Assembly: GCA_046727955.1 (NCBI GenBank)
Contig: JBKPDO010000221.1
Span: 1 to 13,035 of the forward strand
Length of the DNA stretch: 13,035 nt
From: DASVXQ01 sp046727955
GTDB taxonomy: Bacteria > Actinomycetota > CALGFH01
Direction of reading: 5' to 3'
Shown: positions 6,362 to 13,035 of the stretch, one piece after another
How the letters are laid out: every line of letters starts with the position of its first letter
Numbering within the stretch: the first letter of the stretch is position 1
Translations under genes and position numbers: made by a program
The notes under the pieces: generated by a model
Database searches by the model: none
Seen by the model: only the letters and a program-made list of their open reading frames with translations
What the model was told of the DNA's origin: nothing

Positions 6362-7596
6362 GACTTGACTCCCGTGACGAGGAACACCGGGTTCACAGCG
6401 ACCGACTCCTCGAGGCATGCGCTGGTCTGGAAGCGGCTCGCCTGCAATCGGACGGTGTCCACGTCCAGGCCGGCGGCCGCGAGCGCTCGAGCCGCTCCAA
6501 GGACCCGCTCCTCGTTCGCCAGCCGGGCGCTGCCGGTGAGCGCCACCACCACCGCCCGCCGCGCCCTTGCACCGACCACCTCGACGATCTCGGGCAGACC
6601 CTCGCCTCCGCCGCCGATGAACGCGATGTCCGGCTCCGGCAGACCGGCGAGCGCCTCGGGGGCCGTGCCCTCGACCACTCGCACGGTCACGCCGTGCCGG
6701 GCGGCATTGCGAGCGACCAGCGCGCATGCCGCCGGGTCGCGGTCGACCGCCACCACCGCGGCGCCGAGACGCGCGCACTCCACCCCGACCGATCCGCTGC
6801 CCGCGCCGACGTCCCACAGCAGGTCACCAACGCCGGGACCGAGCCTGGCGAGCGCCAGCGCGCGCACCTCCGACTTGGTGATCATGCCGCTGCGATGCTC
6901 GAACGCCACTTCCGGCAGGGCCCAGCGGGTCGGCGTGCGACGCGCGGGCCAGGCCGTGGCCTTCGCCCTCGCGACGGCGGCGCTCTCGTCGAGGACCAGC
7001 ACCACGTTGGGGTCGGCCCAGCGTGCGGTGGCGACGCCGGCCGGGTCGCCCTCGACCACCCGCCCATCGGGCTCGCCGAGTCGCTCGGCCACGAGCAGCA
7101 CCCGGTCGAGGCCGCGCAGCTCGGTGGCCAGCTCGGCCGGGCCGAAGCCGGGCTGGGTGAGCACGGCGACCTTGGGATGGGCCAGGCACGCGTTCACCGC
7201 CGGCCTCGGGTCGCGGCCGTGCGCGCTCACCACCACGGCGTCGTCCCAGGGCAGCCCGGCGGCCGCGAACGCGCCGGCGACGGCCGAAACGGCCGGCAGG
7301 ACCTCGAGCCGGCGGCGGCCGAAGCGTGCGGCGAGCGCCCGCACGATGCCGAACAGCCCCGGGTCGCCCGATGCCAGCACCACTACAGGCCCGACGCTGG
7401 CCGCGATCGCCGCGAGGGCGGGCTCGAGGTCACCGCCAAGCTCGACGAGTCGGTGCGGCTCGAGCGGCGCCGCGAGGTCGAGGTGGCGGCGTCCACCCAC
7501 GACCAGTGCGGCGTGGGCGAGACGGTCCCTGGCCAGCTCGCCGAGCAGCGACGGCCCCACGCCGACGACGGTGATCGGCGTTGTCCCCCGCGCCAT
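6358..7596 (-). CDS. cobL: Precorrin-6Y C5,15-methyltransferase (decarboxylating), CbiE-CbiT fusion
   Basis: A 412-residue CobL. The CbiE half (about 1-210) is a tetrapyrrole methylase fold: VVGVGPS (10-16), SGDPGLFGI (76-84) and a PAVSAVAGAFAAAGLPW segment. The CbiT half (about 225-412) is a Rossmann-type methyltransferase: GMITKSEVRALALARL leads into the SAM-binding DVGAGSGSVGVE (about 261-272), then IAFIGGGGEGLPEIV. Together they methylate C5 and C15 and decarboxylate the C12 acetate side chain. The length is usual for the fused form. The ATG shares one base with the cbiD stop (TGATG), and the stop overlaps the GTG of the next gene as GTGA, so translation is probably coupled on both sides. 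I see nothing broken. Confidence 0.95.
   Translation of the reverse strand: MARGTTPITVVGVGPSLLGELARDRLAHAALVVGGRRHLDLAAPLEPHRLVELGGDLEPALAAIAASVGPVVVLASGDPGLFGIVRALAARFGRRRLEVLPAVSAVAGAFAAAGLPWDDAVVVSAHGRDPRPAVNACLAHPKVAVLTQPGFGPAELATELRGLDRVLLVAERLGEPDGRVVEGDPAGVATARWADPNVVLVLDESAAVARAKATAWPARRTPTRWALPEVAFEHRSGMITKSEVRALALARLGPGVGDLLWDVGAGSGSVGVECARLGAAVVAVDRDPAACALVARNAARHGVTVRVVEGTAPEALAGLPEPDIAFIGGGGEGLPEIVEVVGARARRAVVVALTGSARLANEERVLGAARALAAAGLDVDTVRLQASRFQTSACLEESVAVNPVFLVTGVKS
6369..6373 (-). promoter_or_regulatory. Ribosome binding site fixing the GTG start of the trifunctional gene
   Basis: GGGAG on the minus strand, 7 nt before the GTG at 6361. It lies inside the 3' end of cobL and supports the short start over the long open frame reaching 6817. 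Confidence 0.6.
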
Positions 7597-8870
7597 CAGC
7601 GATCACCGCCTCGGGGAGGCCCACCGCGGGACCGAGGGGCCGGAGCGAGGACCGGCAGCGGTGCCGCCTGCGGCGGCGGCGCCTGGGCCGCAGGCACCGC
7701 CTGGGCCGCAGGCACCAGGGCCCGCCCAACCGGCCTGAGCGAGTCGAAGTCGACCATGACCACCTCGACGGCCAGCCGACCGCGGACGAAGCGCGCCAGG
7801 TTCTCGGCCACCCGGGCGCACAGCAGGTCGCAGGGCGCCGTCAGGCCGGCGGCGCTCCACAGCTCATAGGCGTGCCTGGCGGTGTTGGCCGACCCGACGG
7901 CGTCGACCAGCTCCTGCTCACCGCCCGCCTCGGCGGTCAGGCACGCCAGCAGATCGGGGTCCACGCGCGAGCGGGTCCAGTGGGTCATCAGCACGCCCGC
8001 GCCCAGCTTGGCGAGCTTGCCGGCCATGCCCACGAAGGCGCAGCGGGCGAGTCCGCGCGTGGCCGCCCGCTTGAGTGCGTGGCCGGTGAAGTCGCCGACC
8101 TCGACGAAGCAGACCTCGTCGAGGTCCGGGTGCAGGCGCATGGCCGCCTGCTCGGTGCGCCCGCCGGTGGACAGCACCACCGTGTCCAGCGCCAGCGCGG
8201 AGATGACGTCCACGGCCTGCTCGACGCTGGCCTGCCAGGCGGCGGTGGAGAACGGCCGCACGATGCCGGTGGTCCCCAGGATCGAGATGCCGCCGACGAT
8301 GCCGAGCCGCGGGTTGGTCGTCTTGCGGGCCATCCGCTCGCCGCCGGGCACGCTGATCAGCACCCATGCCCCCCTGGTCGTGAGGTCGATCACCTCGCCG
8401 ACCGCAGCCGTGATCTGCCGGCGCGGCACGGGGTTGATGGCGGGCCCGCCGACCTTGAGGCCGAGCCCAGGGCGCGTCACGGTGCCGACGCCCTCGCCAC
8501 CCTCCAGGCGCACGCCCGGCTCTGCCTCGAGGCCGACCCGAGCGGTCAAGTGGGCGCCGTGGGTCACGTCCGGGTCGTCACCGGCGTCCTTGACCACCAC
8601 CGCCTCGGCCCAGCCATCGCCTAGCTCGCAGCGCGCGACCGGGAAGGCGACCCGGCGGCCGGTGCGGGGCAGCCCGATCTCGACCCGCCGCTGCGGCTCA
8701 CCCGTGACCAGCGCGGCCGTGGCCGCCTTCGCCGCGGCCGCCGAGCAGGTGCCGGTGGTCCAGCCGGGCCGCAGGCTGCGCGCCGCCATGCTGGCCGTGC
8801 GCGGCAGGTCCGGTTCGCGCAGCTCTGGGGGACCGAGGCCAGGGGCGGGCGGAGGATCAGGCGGGCGCAT
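7596..8870 (-). CDS. cbiD: Cobalt-precorrin-5B C1-methyltransferase CbiD
   Basis: A 424-residue CbiD, the C1-methyltransferase of the early-cobalt pathway, acting after CbiG opens the lactone. Diagnostic features are GWTTGTCSAAAAKAA (36-50), ITAAVGEVIDL, PRLGIVGGISILGTTGIVRPFS and FVGMAGKLAKLGAGVLMTH. The first ~30 residues (Pro-rich) and the last ~45 (VPAAQA repeats, then a Pro/Arg/Gly tail) lie outside the usual family core. The ATG at 8868-8870 has AGGGGG at 8877-8882 spaced 6 nt and overlaps the end of cobM by 14 nt. A later in-frame Met, MAARSLRPGW, is the alternative start if the N-terminal extension is not made. The stop shares a base with cobL. Confidence 0.95.
   Translation of the reverse strand: MRPPDPPPAPGLGPPELREPDLPRTASMAARSLRPGWTTGTCSAAAAKAATAALVTGEPQRRVEIGLPRTGRRVAFPVARCELGDGWAEAVVVKDAGDDPDVTHGAHLTARVGLEAEPGVRLEGGEGVGTVTRPGLGLKVGGPAINPVPRRQITAAVGEVIDLTTRGAWVLISVPGGERMARKTTNPRLGIVGGISILGTTGIVRPFSTAAWQASVEQAVDVISALALDTVVLSTGGRTEQAAMRLHPDLDEVCFVEVGDFTGHALKRAATRGLARCAFVGMAGKLAKLGAGVLMTHWTRSRVDPDLLACLTAEAGGEQELVDAVGSANTARHAYELWSAAGLTAPCDLLCARVAENLARFVRGRLAVEVVMVDFDSLRPVGRALVPAAQAVPAAQAPPPQAAPLPVLAPAPRSRGGPPRGGDR
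7681..7716 (-). repeat. Perfect 18-bp tandem duplication in the cbiD C-terminal tail
   Basis: GCCTGGGCCGCAGGCACC occurs at 7681-7698 and again at 7699-7716 on the plus strand, encoding VPAAQA twice. It lies beyond the conserved CbiD core. Confidence 0.9.
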
Positions 8871-9723
8871 CGCTCACCCCCTCGGCCTCCGGATCCGGGC
8901 GCGCCTCCGCGCGACGGAAGGTGTGGCTGAACGCCGGGTGGTAGAGGTTGGAACGGCGGCCGCCGTCGTCGGCCAGGGCCGGTCCGACCAGGACCAGGGC
9001 GTGTTTGCTGATGCGGGCGCCCCGGATCTGGTCGGCCAGCTCAGCGAGGCGGCAGCGGATGACCACCTCGTCGGGCCAGGTCGCGCGGTAGACCACGGCG
9101 CAGGGTGTATCGGGCGGGTAGCCACCGGCCTCCAGCTCGGCCTGCAGGGCGCGCGGCCGGGAGCACGACAGAAAGAGTGCCATCGTGCTGCCCGAGCGGG
9201 CCAGCTCGCGCACGCGTTCGCGCGGCGGCATCGAGCTCGAGGTCCGGGTCGCCAGGCGGGTGATGACCACTGACTGCGCCACCCCGGGGATGGTCAGCTC
9301 ACGGCCGACGGCGGCTGCCGCGGCGGCCAGTGACGACACCCCGGGCACGATCTCCCAGGGGAGCCCGCGGCGGTCACACTCGGCGATCTGCTCCTGGATG
9401 GCCCCGTACAGGGTGGGATCTCCCGAGTGCACCCGCGCCACCATCAGGCGCTCCGCGACGGCCCGGTCGTAGACCGCCGTCACCTGCTCGAGCGTGAGCC
9501 GCGAGGAGTCGAGCAGCTCGGCCGCGGGCCGGGCGTGGGCGAGCACCTCTGGGCTGACCAGGCTGCCGGCCCACACGACCACGTCCGCCGCGGCGATGGC
9601 GGCCGCCCCGCGAAGGGTCAGCAGATCGGCCGCGCCTGGTCCCGCACCCACAAACCACACCATCGGCCGCGGCCGGGTGAGCGACCGCGGGCCGGAGGGC
9701 GGGCGGCCGGTCGGGGCGGTCAC
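8857..9723 (-). CDS. cobM: Precorrin-4 C11-methyltransferase CobM (CbiF)
   Basis: A 288-residue tetrapyrrole methylase that methylates C11 of (cobalt-)precorrin-4. It shows the glycine-rich SAM loop FVGAGPGAADLLT (24-36), HSGDPTLYGAI (99-109), PGVSSLAAAAAAVGRELTIPGV (127 onward) and the family-specific FLSCSRPRALQAELEAGGY and VVYRATWPDE segments. The GTG at 9721-9723 forms a GTGA overlap with the cobI stop and has AGGGGG at 9732-9737 spaced 8 nt, so it is preferred. The ATG at 9661-9663 (MVWFVGAGPG) would give a shorter protein matching the family's usual N-terminus, so the first 20 residues are less certain. The 3' end overlaps cbiD by 14 nt. Confidence 0.94.
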   Translation of the reverse strand: MTAPTGRPPSGPRSLTRPRPMVWFVGAGPGAADLLTLRGAAAIAAADVVVWAGSLVSPEVLAHARPAAELLDSSRLTLEQVTAVYDRAVAERLMVARVHSGDPTLYGAIQEQIAECDRRGLPWEIVPGVSSLAAAAAAVGRELTIPGVAQSVVITRLATRTSSSMPPRERVRELARSGSTMALFLSCSRPRALQAELEAGGYPPDTPCAVVYRATWPDEVVIRCRLAELADQIRGARISKHALVLVGPALADDGGRRSNLYHPAFSHTFRRAEARPDPEAEGVSDAPA

Positions 9724-10448
9724 AGCTTCGACCCCCTGGCGGGGCGCTCTGGCAGCGCGATCACGGTGGACAGGTAGGGCCCCGCCTCCCCGCCGAGCTT
9801 GGTGGCCGGTTCGATGATCTCGTCCGGCAGACCGAGGCGCGCTCCGTACACCGCGCGCTCGAGCCGGCCAGCGCGTCGCAGCGTGTCCACGATCTCGGGC
9901 AGATAGCGCCCGCCCTTGTAGCAGACCACCGTGTCGAAGCCTGCCAGCGCCTCGTCGAGCCGCCGTGTGCCGGCCGCGACCGGCAGCAGCGCCAGGCGTT
10001 CGCCGCCCTCGACCAGCACCGTGCCGCTGCGCGCCGCGAGGTCCTGCATGGCCGTCACGCCCGGGACGGTTTCGATCGCGATGTCCCCGACCAGCGTCCG
10101 TACCGTGGCGACCAGGTAAGAGAAGGTCGAGTAGACAGCGGGATCGCCGAGCGTCGCAAAGGCCGCCGACCGGCCGGCGGCGACCACCTCTGCCACCGCC
10201 GCGCCCGCCCGGTCCCAGCTCTCCTCCCGCTTCGCGGCGTCGCCCGCGAGCGCGAAAGTGAGCCGCCGCAGCTTCGAGCTGGAAACGTAGGCGAGCGTCA
10301 CCGCCTCGGCTCTGCCCGTCTCACCGGTGTCGCCGACCGGCACGAACACCACGTCGGCGCGCTGGAGCACGCGCACGCCCTTCACGGTGATCAGCTCCGG
10401 GTCGCCGGGGCCGACGCCCACGCCGACGAGCCTGCCGGTTCCGGTCAT
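9720..10448 (-). CDS. cobI: Precorrin-2 C20-methyltransferase CobI (CbiL)
   Basis: A 242-residue tetrapyrrole methylase of the CobI/CbiL type, acting on C20 of (cobalt-)precorrin-2, the first methylation committed to corrinoids. Evidence is GVGVGPGDPELITVKG at 9-24 (SAM loop), TLGDPAVYSTFSYL at 99-112 and TVPGVTAMQDLAARSG, which mark this family rather than CobM or CobJ. The length is normal. ATG at 10446-10448 overlaps the cobB stop as ATGA, with GAGG about 7 nt upstream. Because the pathway here has CbiX, CbiG and CbiD, the natural substrate is probably the cobalt form, but sequence alone does not decide this. Confidence 0.94.
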   Translation of the reverse strand: MTGTGRLVGVGVGPGDPELITVKGVRVLQRADVVFVPVGDTGETGRAEAVTLAYVSSSKLRRLTFALAGDAAKREESWDRAGAAVAEVVAAGRSAAFATLGDPAVYSTFSYLVATVRTLVGDIAIETVPGVTAMQDLAARSGTVLVEGGERLALLPVAAGTRRLDEALAGFDTVVCYKGGRYLPEIVDTLRRAGRLERAVYGARLGLPDEIIEPATKLGGEAGPYLSTVIALPERPARGSKL

Positions 10449-12043
10449 GCCAGCGCCTCAGCTGCCGCCAGCAGGCGGCTCGGCACGTCCGGGAAGGCCG
10501 CCCAGTGGGTATGGAGAAAGCTGGCATGCACCCCGCCGGCCACGAATCCCTCCGGACGCCCCGCGGAGACCGGTCCAGCCGGGGGTGCGGGTCGAGCCCC
10601 ATGCGCAGGTCCGGCCCGCTCCGCCGTTCCGGCCTGCTCCGCGGGTCGAGCCCGAGGCGCGGGTCCGGCCCGCTCCGCGGGTCCAGCTCGCCCCGGCGTG
10701 CGCCCGTGAGCGGGGTCACTTAGCAGCCACGCCGGCTCGCTGCCAGCCGCCGGCTCCAGTGCCGAGTAGTGGAACTCGTGACCGTAGATGGTGCGCCCCG
10801 CCCCGGCCAGCGGCGAGGGCGAAGCGGCCCTCGCCTGCCGGTAGCCCAGGGTGAGCCGGCCGGTCATGCGCCCCTCGGCATCGAGGACCCCGCACATGGG
10901 CAGGCCGTCGAGGCGACGGGCCAGATAGAGCAGCCCGCCGCACTCTGCCACCACGGGACGTCCACTCGAGGCGAACCGCCGCACGGCTGCCCGTAGCGGC
11001 TCGTTGGCGGCGAGCGGCTCGGCGTAGGTCTCGGGGAAGCCGCCTCCGAGGTAGAGGGCGGCGCTGCCGGCGGGCAGCCGCTCGTCCGCGGTCGGGTCGA
11101 ACTCGACCAGGTCCGCCCCGTTGGCCTCCAGAAGCTCGAGGTTCTCTTGGTACACAAAGCTGAACGCCGGCCCCGAGGCGACCGCGACGCGCACGCTTGA
11201 GCGAGGGGAGCCAGGGAGACCAGGGACCCCAGGGAGACTAGGGAGACTAGGGAGACTAGGGGACCCAGGGTGGCCAAGCGGACCAGGGTGGCCAGGGCCG
11301 CCGGAGGGGCCACTCGCGCTGGCGCAAGGGTCCCAGGGATCCGCTCGGAGCACGGGCGCGCTGGCCGCGACGGCGGCGATGGCATCGAGATCGCAGCCGC
11401 CGGCGACCGCGGCTGCCAGCGCGGCGACCGTCCGCCTCGCCGCGGCACGACGCTCGGCGACGGGCACCAGGCCGAGGTGCCGCTCGGGCGTTGCCAGATC
11501 GCGCTGGCGGCGCAGGACGCCGAGCACCGGCACACCGAGCGGCCCGAGCGCCCCACGCAGGACCTCCTCGTGACGCTCTGAGGAGACGCGGTTGAGCACG
11601 ACCCCGGCGAGCCGCAGCTCGGGATCGAAATTGGCAAAGCCGTGGACCAGCGCGGCGACGGAGCGCGCCATGCCCGAGCAGTCCACCACCAGCACGACCG
11701 GCGCGCGCAGCAGCTTCGCCACCTGCGCTGTCGACGCCAGCTCGCCGCCGCCCCTGGCTCCGTCGAACAGGCCCATAACGCCCTCGACGATCGCCAGGTC
11801 CGCGCCAGCCACTCCGTGTACGAACAGGGGCGCGACCAGCTCCGGGCCGGAAAGGAAGGCGTCCAGGTTGCGGCCCGGCCGGCCGGTGGCCAGGGCATGG
11901 TAGGAGGGGTCGATGAAATCGGGGCCGACCTTGAATCCCGTCACGGCACGACCGCGCGCGGCGAAGGCGCCAAGCAGGCCGGCGGCCACGCTGGTCTTGC
12001 CCACACCAGAGTGGGTGCCGGCCACCACCAGCCGCGCGGTCAC
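10445..12043 (-). CDS. cobB: Cobyrinate a,c-diamide synthase CobB (CbiA)
   Basis: A 532-residue glutamine-dependent amidotransferase that amidates the a and c acetates of cobyrinate. The N-terminal dethiobiotin-synthetase-like domain has the P-loop GTHSGVGKT (9-17) and FKVGPDFIDPSYH. The C-terminal glutaminase domain has the nucleophile C368 in VVAECGGLLYLARRL and the GHEFHYSALEP and FLHTHWA segments. It is longer than usual owing to two low-complexity inserts: a collagen-like (SLP)n/Gly-Pro linker between the domains (about 243-281) and an Ala/Pro/Arg/Gly insert of about 50 residues (439-495) inside the glutaminase domain before GRPEGFVAGG. The start is the GTG at 12041-12043, with a GTGA overlap and AGGGGA 7 nt upstream. 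A GTG at 12044-12046 in the same frame is the alternative. Confidence 0.94.
   Translation of the reverse strand: MTARLVVAGTHSGVGKTSVAAGLLGAFAARGRAVTGFKVGPDFIDPSYHALATGRPGRNLDAFLSGPELVAPLFVHGVAGADLAIVEGVMGLFDGARGGGELASTAQVAKLLRAPVVLVVDCSGMARSVAALVHGFANFDPELRLAGVVLNRVSSERHEEVLRGALGPLGVPVLGVLRRQRDLATPERHLGLVPVAERRAAARRTVAALAAAVAGGCDLDAIAAVAASAPVLRADPWDPCASASGPSGGPGHPGPLGHPGSPSLPSLPSLPGVPGLPGSPRSSVRVAVASGPAFSFVYQENLELLEANGADLVEFDPTADERLPAGSAALYLGGGFPETYAEPLAANEPLRAAVRRFASSGRPVVAECGGLLYLARRLDGLPMCGVLDAEGRMTGRLTLGYRQARAASPSPLAGAGRTIYGHEFHYSALEPAAGSEPAWLLSDPAHGRTPGRAGPAERAGPAPRARPAEQAGTAERAGPAHGARPAPPAGPVSAGRPEGFVAGGVHASFLHTHWAAFPDVPSRLLAAAEALA
10557..10725 (-). repeat. Degenerate Ala/Pro/Arg/Gly repeat inserted in the CobB glutaminase domain
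   Basis: The insert encodes units such as AERAGPA, PRARPA, EQAGTA and AHGARPA. On the plus strand, variants of GGTCCGGCCCGCTCCG recur. It sits between the AWLLSD strand and GRPEGFVAGG, adjacent in homologues, so it is a surface-loop expansion; the frame is kept. Confidence 0.75.
11231..11257 (-). repeat. 9-bp tandem repeat (three perfect copies) in the CobB interdomain linker
   Basis: AGGGAGACT repeats at 11231, 11240 and 11249 on the plus strand, with degenerate copies on both sides (about 11205-11310). It encodes a collagen-like series, PSLPSLPSLPG, then GHPGPLGHPG units, between the two CobB domains. Confidence 0.9.
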
Positions 12044-12624
12044 CACTCGATCCCCTGCTGCCCACGGATGCCCTGGTCGAAGGGGTGCTTGACCTTGTGC
12101 ATCTCGGTTACCAGATCGGCGATCTCCAGCAGCGCATCGGGGGCATTGCGGCCGGTCACCACGACGTGCTGGAACCCCGGCCGGTTGCGCAGCACCTGGA
12201 CCACCTCGGCGGTGTCGACCCAGCCGAACGACATCGGGTAGGTGAATTCGTCGAGGATCAGCAGCTCATAGGTCTCGGCGGCGATGCGGCGCTTGACCTC
12301 TTCCCAGCCCTCGCGCGCCAGGTCGGCGGACTGTCCCAGATCGCGGGAGACCCAGGTCCAGCCGTCGCCCATGCTCTCCCAGGCGATGCCACCGAGCGCC
12401 TCCGCCGACTTGCGCTCGCCGATGCGCCACTTGCCGGACTTGACGAACTGGTAGACGCCCACGCGGTAGCCGCGCGCCCAGCCGCGCAGCATGATCCCGA
12501 ACGCGGCGGTCGACTTCCCCTTGCCGTGGCCGGTGTTGACGATGAGCAGGGGATGGTCCCGCCTGGCCCGCGCGGCGCGCTCAGGCTTGCTGGCGGACGC
12601 GGCCTCGTGACCCTGAGAGGTCAT
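12040..12624 (-). CDS. cobO: Cob(I)yrinic acid a,c-diamide adenosyltransferase CobO
   Basis: A 194-residue CobO/CobA-type ATP:corrinoid adenosyltransferase that attaches the 5'-deoxyadenosyl group to cobalt(I). It has the family's modified P-loop GHGKGKST (32-39), the VGVYQFVKSGKW segment, LLILDEFTYPMSFGWV (Walker B-like) and VVTGRNAPDALLEIADLVTEM. The last residues, KHPFDQGIRGQQGIEW, are the typical C-terminus. The first ~24 residues are a polar, poorly conserved leader. The ATG overlaps the stop of the upstream chelatase gene as ATGA, with AGGGAGG at 12629-12635 four bases upstream. It is intact and of normal length. Confidence 0.96.
   Translation of the reverse strand: MTSQGHEAASASKPERAARARRDHPLLIVNTGHGKGKSTAAFGIMLRGWARGYRVGVYQFVKSGKWRIGERKSAEALGGIAWESMGDGWTWVSRDLGQSADLAREGWEEVKRRIAAETYELLILDEFTYPMSFGWVDTAEVVQVLRNRPGFQHVVVTGRNAPDALLEIADLVTEMHKVKHPFDQGIRGQQGIEW
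12051..12056 (-). promoter_or_regulatory. Ribosome binding site deciding the cobB start
   Basis: AGGGGA inside the end of cobO. It is 7 nt from the GTG at 12043 and only 4 nt from the GTG at 12046, favouring the start that gives a 4-nt GTGA overlap. Confidence 0.5.
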
Positions 12625-13035
12625 ACGACCTCCCTGGTGTGTCGCCCCGGCCGTGCCCGCCCCGCCACCGGATCCGCGCCGGCAGTGGTGCGAAAGCCGC
12701 CGATCGCGCCGGGAGCGCCGGTGAGGGCGCGTACCACACCAGCGAGCGGCTGCGCCTCCAGCGCCTCCAGCCGCAGGCAGGGCGCGGCGAGGGCGCGAGC
12801 CAGCTCAGCGGCGAGGCCGAGCCGGACCACGCCGTCTTCGGTGTCGACCACCACCGCGCCGACCCCGCGCGCCGCGAGCGTCCGCGCCTCGGCCAGCGCC
12901 GCCACGACGGGATCGAGCCTGTCGGTGGCGGGCCCACGGCCCGCGGCGGCACCGGGGAGGCGATCCCCGGGAACGGCGGGAGGGCCGCCCCCGGGAACGG
13001 CGGGAGGGCCGCCCCCGGGAACGGCGGGAGGGCGG
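12621..13035 (-). CDS. Magnesium/cobalt chelatase subunit D-like protein, VWA domain C-terminal part (5' end outside window)
   Basis: Only the last ~137 residues are present; the frame is open to the window edge. The segment DPVVAALAEARTLAARGVGAVVVDTEDGVVRLGLAAELA and the following LRLEALEAQPLAGVVRAL match the end of the von Willebrand A domain of ChlD/BchD-type chelatase subunits, here most likely the partner of a CobN-type cobaltochelatase or a fused I/D subunit as in many Actinomycetota. The AAA+ part and the MIDAS motif are outside the window, so function rests on the C-terminal match and the cobO/cobB neighbours. An insert of PPAVPGGG repeats precedes the conserved segment, in the loop that normally follows the TDGR motif. 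The stop overlaps cobO (ATGA). It could instead be a related VWA protein, but I think the family call is sound. Confidence 0.75.
   Translation of the reverse strand, partial: RPPAVPGGGPPAVPGGGPPAVPGDRLPGAAAGRGPATDRLDPVVAALAEARTLAARGVGAVVVDTEDGVVRLGLAAELARALAAPCLRLEALEAQPLAGVVRALTGAPGAIGGFRTTAGADPVAGRARPGRHTREVV
12966..13035 (-). repeat. 24-bp tandem repeat (nearly three copies) in the chelatase D-like gene
   Basis: The unit CCCGGGAACGGCGGGAGGGC... is perfect at 12966-12989 and 12990-13013, and a third copy at 13014 diverges near the window edge. It encodes PPAVPGGG per copy and stays in frame, apparently in a VWA-domain loop. More copies may lie outside the window. Confidence 0.92.

Noticed and set aside
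6362..6817. Upstream extension of the CbiG-CobJ-CbiC frame
   Set aside because: It lies inside cobL, encodes low-complexity Arg/Gly sequence, and the GTG at 6361 with its GGGAG site and GTGA overlap fits the CbiG N-terminus.
6005..7738. Plus-strand open frame of 577 codons opposite cobL and the trifunctional gene
   Set aside because: Ser/Thr/Ala/Arg-rich shadow of real minus-strand genes with no recognisable domain.
12581..12952. Alternative minus-strand frame over the start of cobO and the chelatase gene
   Set aside because: It is out of frame with the clear VWA-domain sequence and overlaps cobO; its translation is Arg/Pro/Ser-rich.

Overview
The window is a single, tightly packed cobalamin (vitamin B12) biosynthesis operon, read entirely from the minus strand (right to left). 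The DNA is very GC-rich and the reading frames use almost only G or C at third codon positions. Together with the order chelatase D-type subunit, cobO, cobB, this resembles high-GC Actinomycetota; another high-GC lineage is possible and I do not name a genus.

Layout in direction of transcription: the 3' end of a magnesium/cobalt-chelatase subunit D-like gene (12621-13035, cut by the window edge); cobO (12040-12624); cobB (10445-12043); cobI (9720-10448); cobM (8857-9723); cbiD (7596-8870); cobL, a CbiE-CbiT fusion (6358-7596); a three-domain CbiG-CobJ-CbiC fusion (3923-6361); an 84-85 nt gap with competing inverted repeats; cbiX (2950-3837); a two-domain CobU-CobC fusion (830-2950); and cbiZ (153-833). 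The last ~150 nt (1-152) hold no gene that I can support. Apart from the gap before cbiX, every junction overlaps by 1 to 14 nt (mostly ATGA, GTGA or TGATG), which points to translational coupling. No promoter, cobalamin riboswitch, tRNA, mobile element or CRISPR array is visible; the operon promoter must lie beyond the right edge or be one I cannot recognise.

How the genes work together: CbiX inserts cobalt into sirohydrochlorin. CobI, CobJ (with CbiG opening the lactone), CobM, CbiD, the CbiE/CbiT halves of CobL and CbiC then carry out ring methylation, ring contraction and methyl migration towards cobyrinate. CobB amidates the a and c side chains and CobO adenosylates the cobalt. The CobC domain makes the aminopropanol phosphate arm, CobU activates adenosylcobinamide, and CbiZ cleaves the arm off again for salvage. 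CbiX, CbiG and CbiD mark the early-cobalt ('anaerobic') chemistry, yet a D-type subunit of an ATP-dependent chelatase sits at the head of the visible operon. Precorrin-6A reductase (CobK/CbiJ), uroporphyrinogen methyltransferase, CobN, CobQ, CbiB, CobT and CobS are not in this window.

The unusual feature is the number of low-complexity, tandemly repeated in-frame insertions. At least seven sit in five of the genes, at domain linkers, surface loops or C-terminal tails of otherwise ordinary B12 enzymes. The enzymes themselves are known families. The candidates for novelty are the fusions, the repeat expansions, the CobU-CobC/CbiZ pairing, and the alternative hairpins before cbiX.
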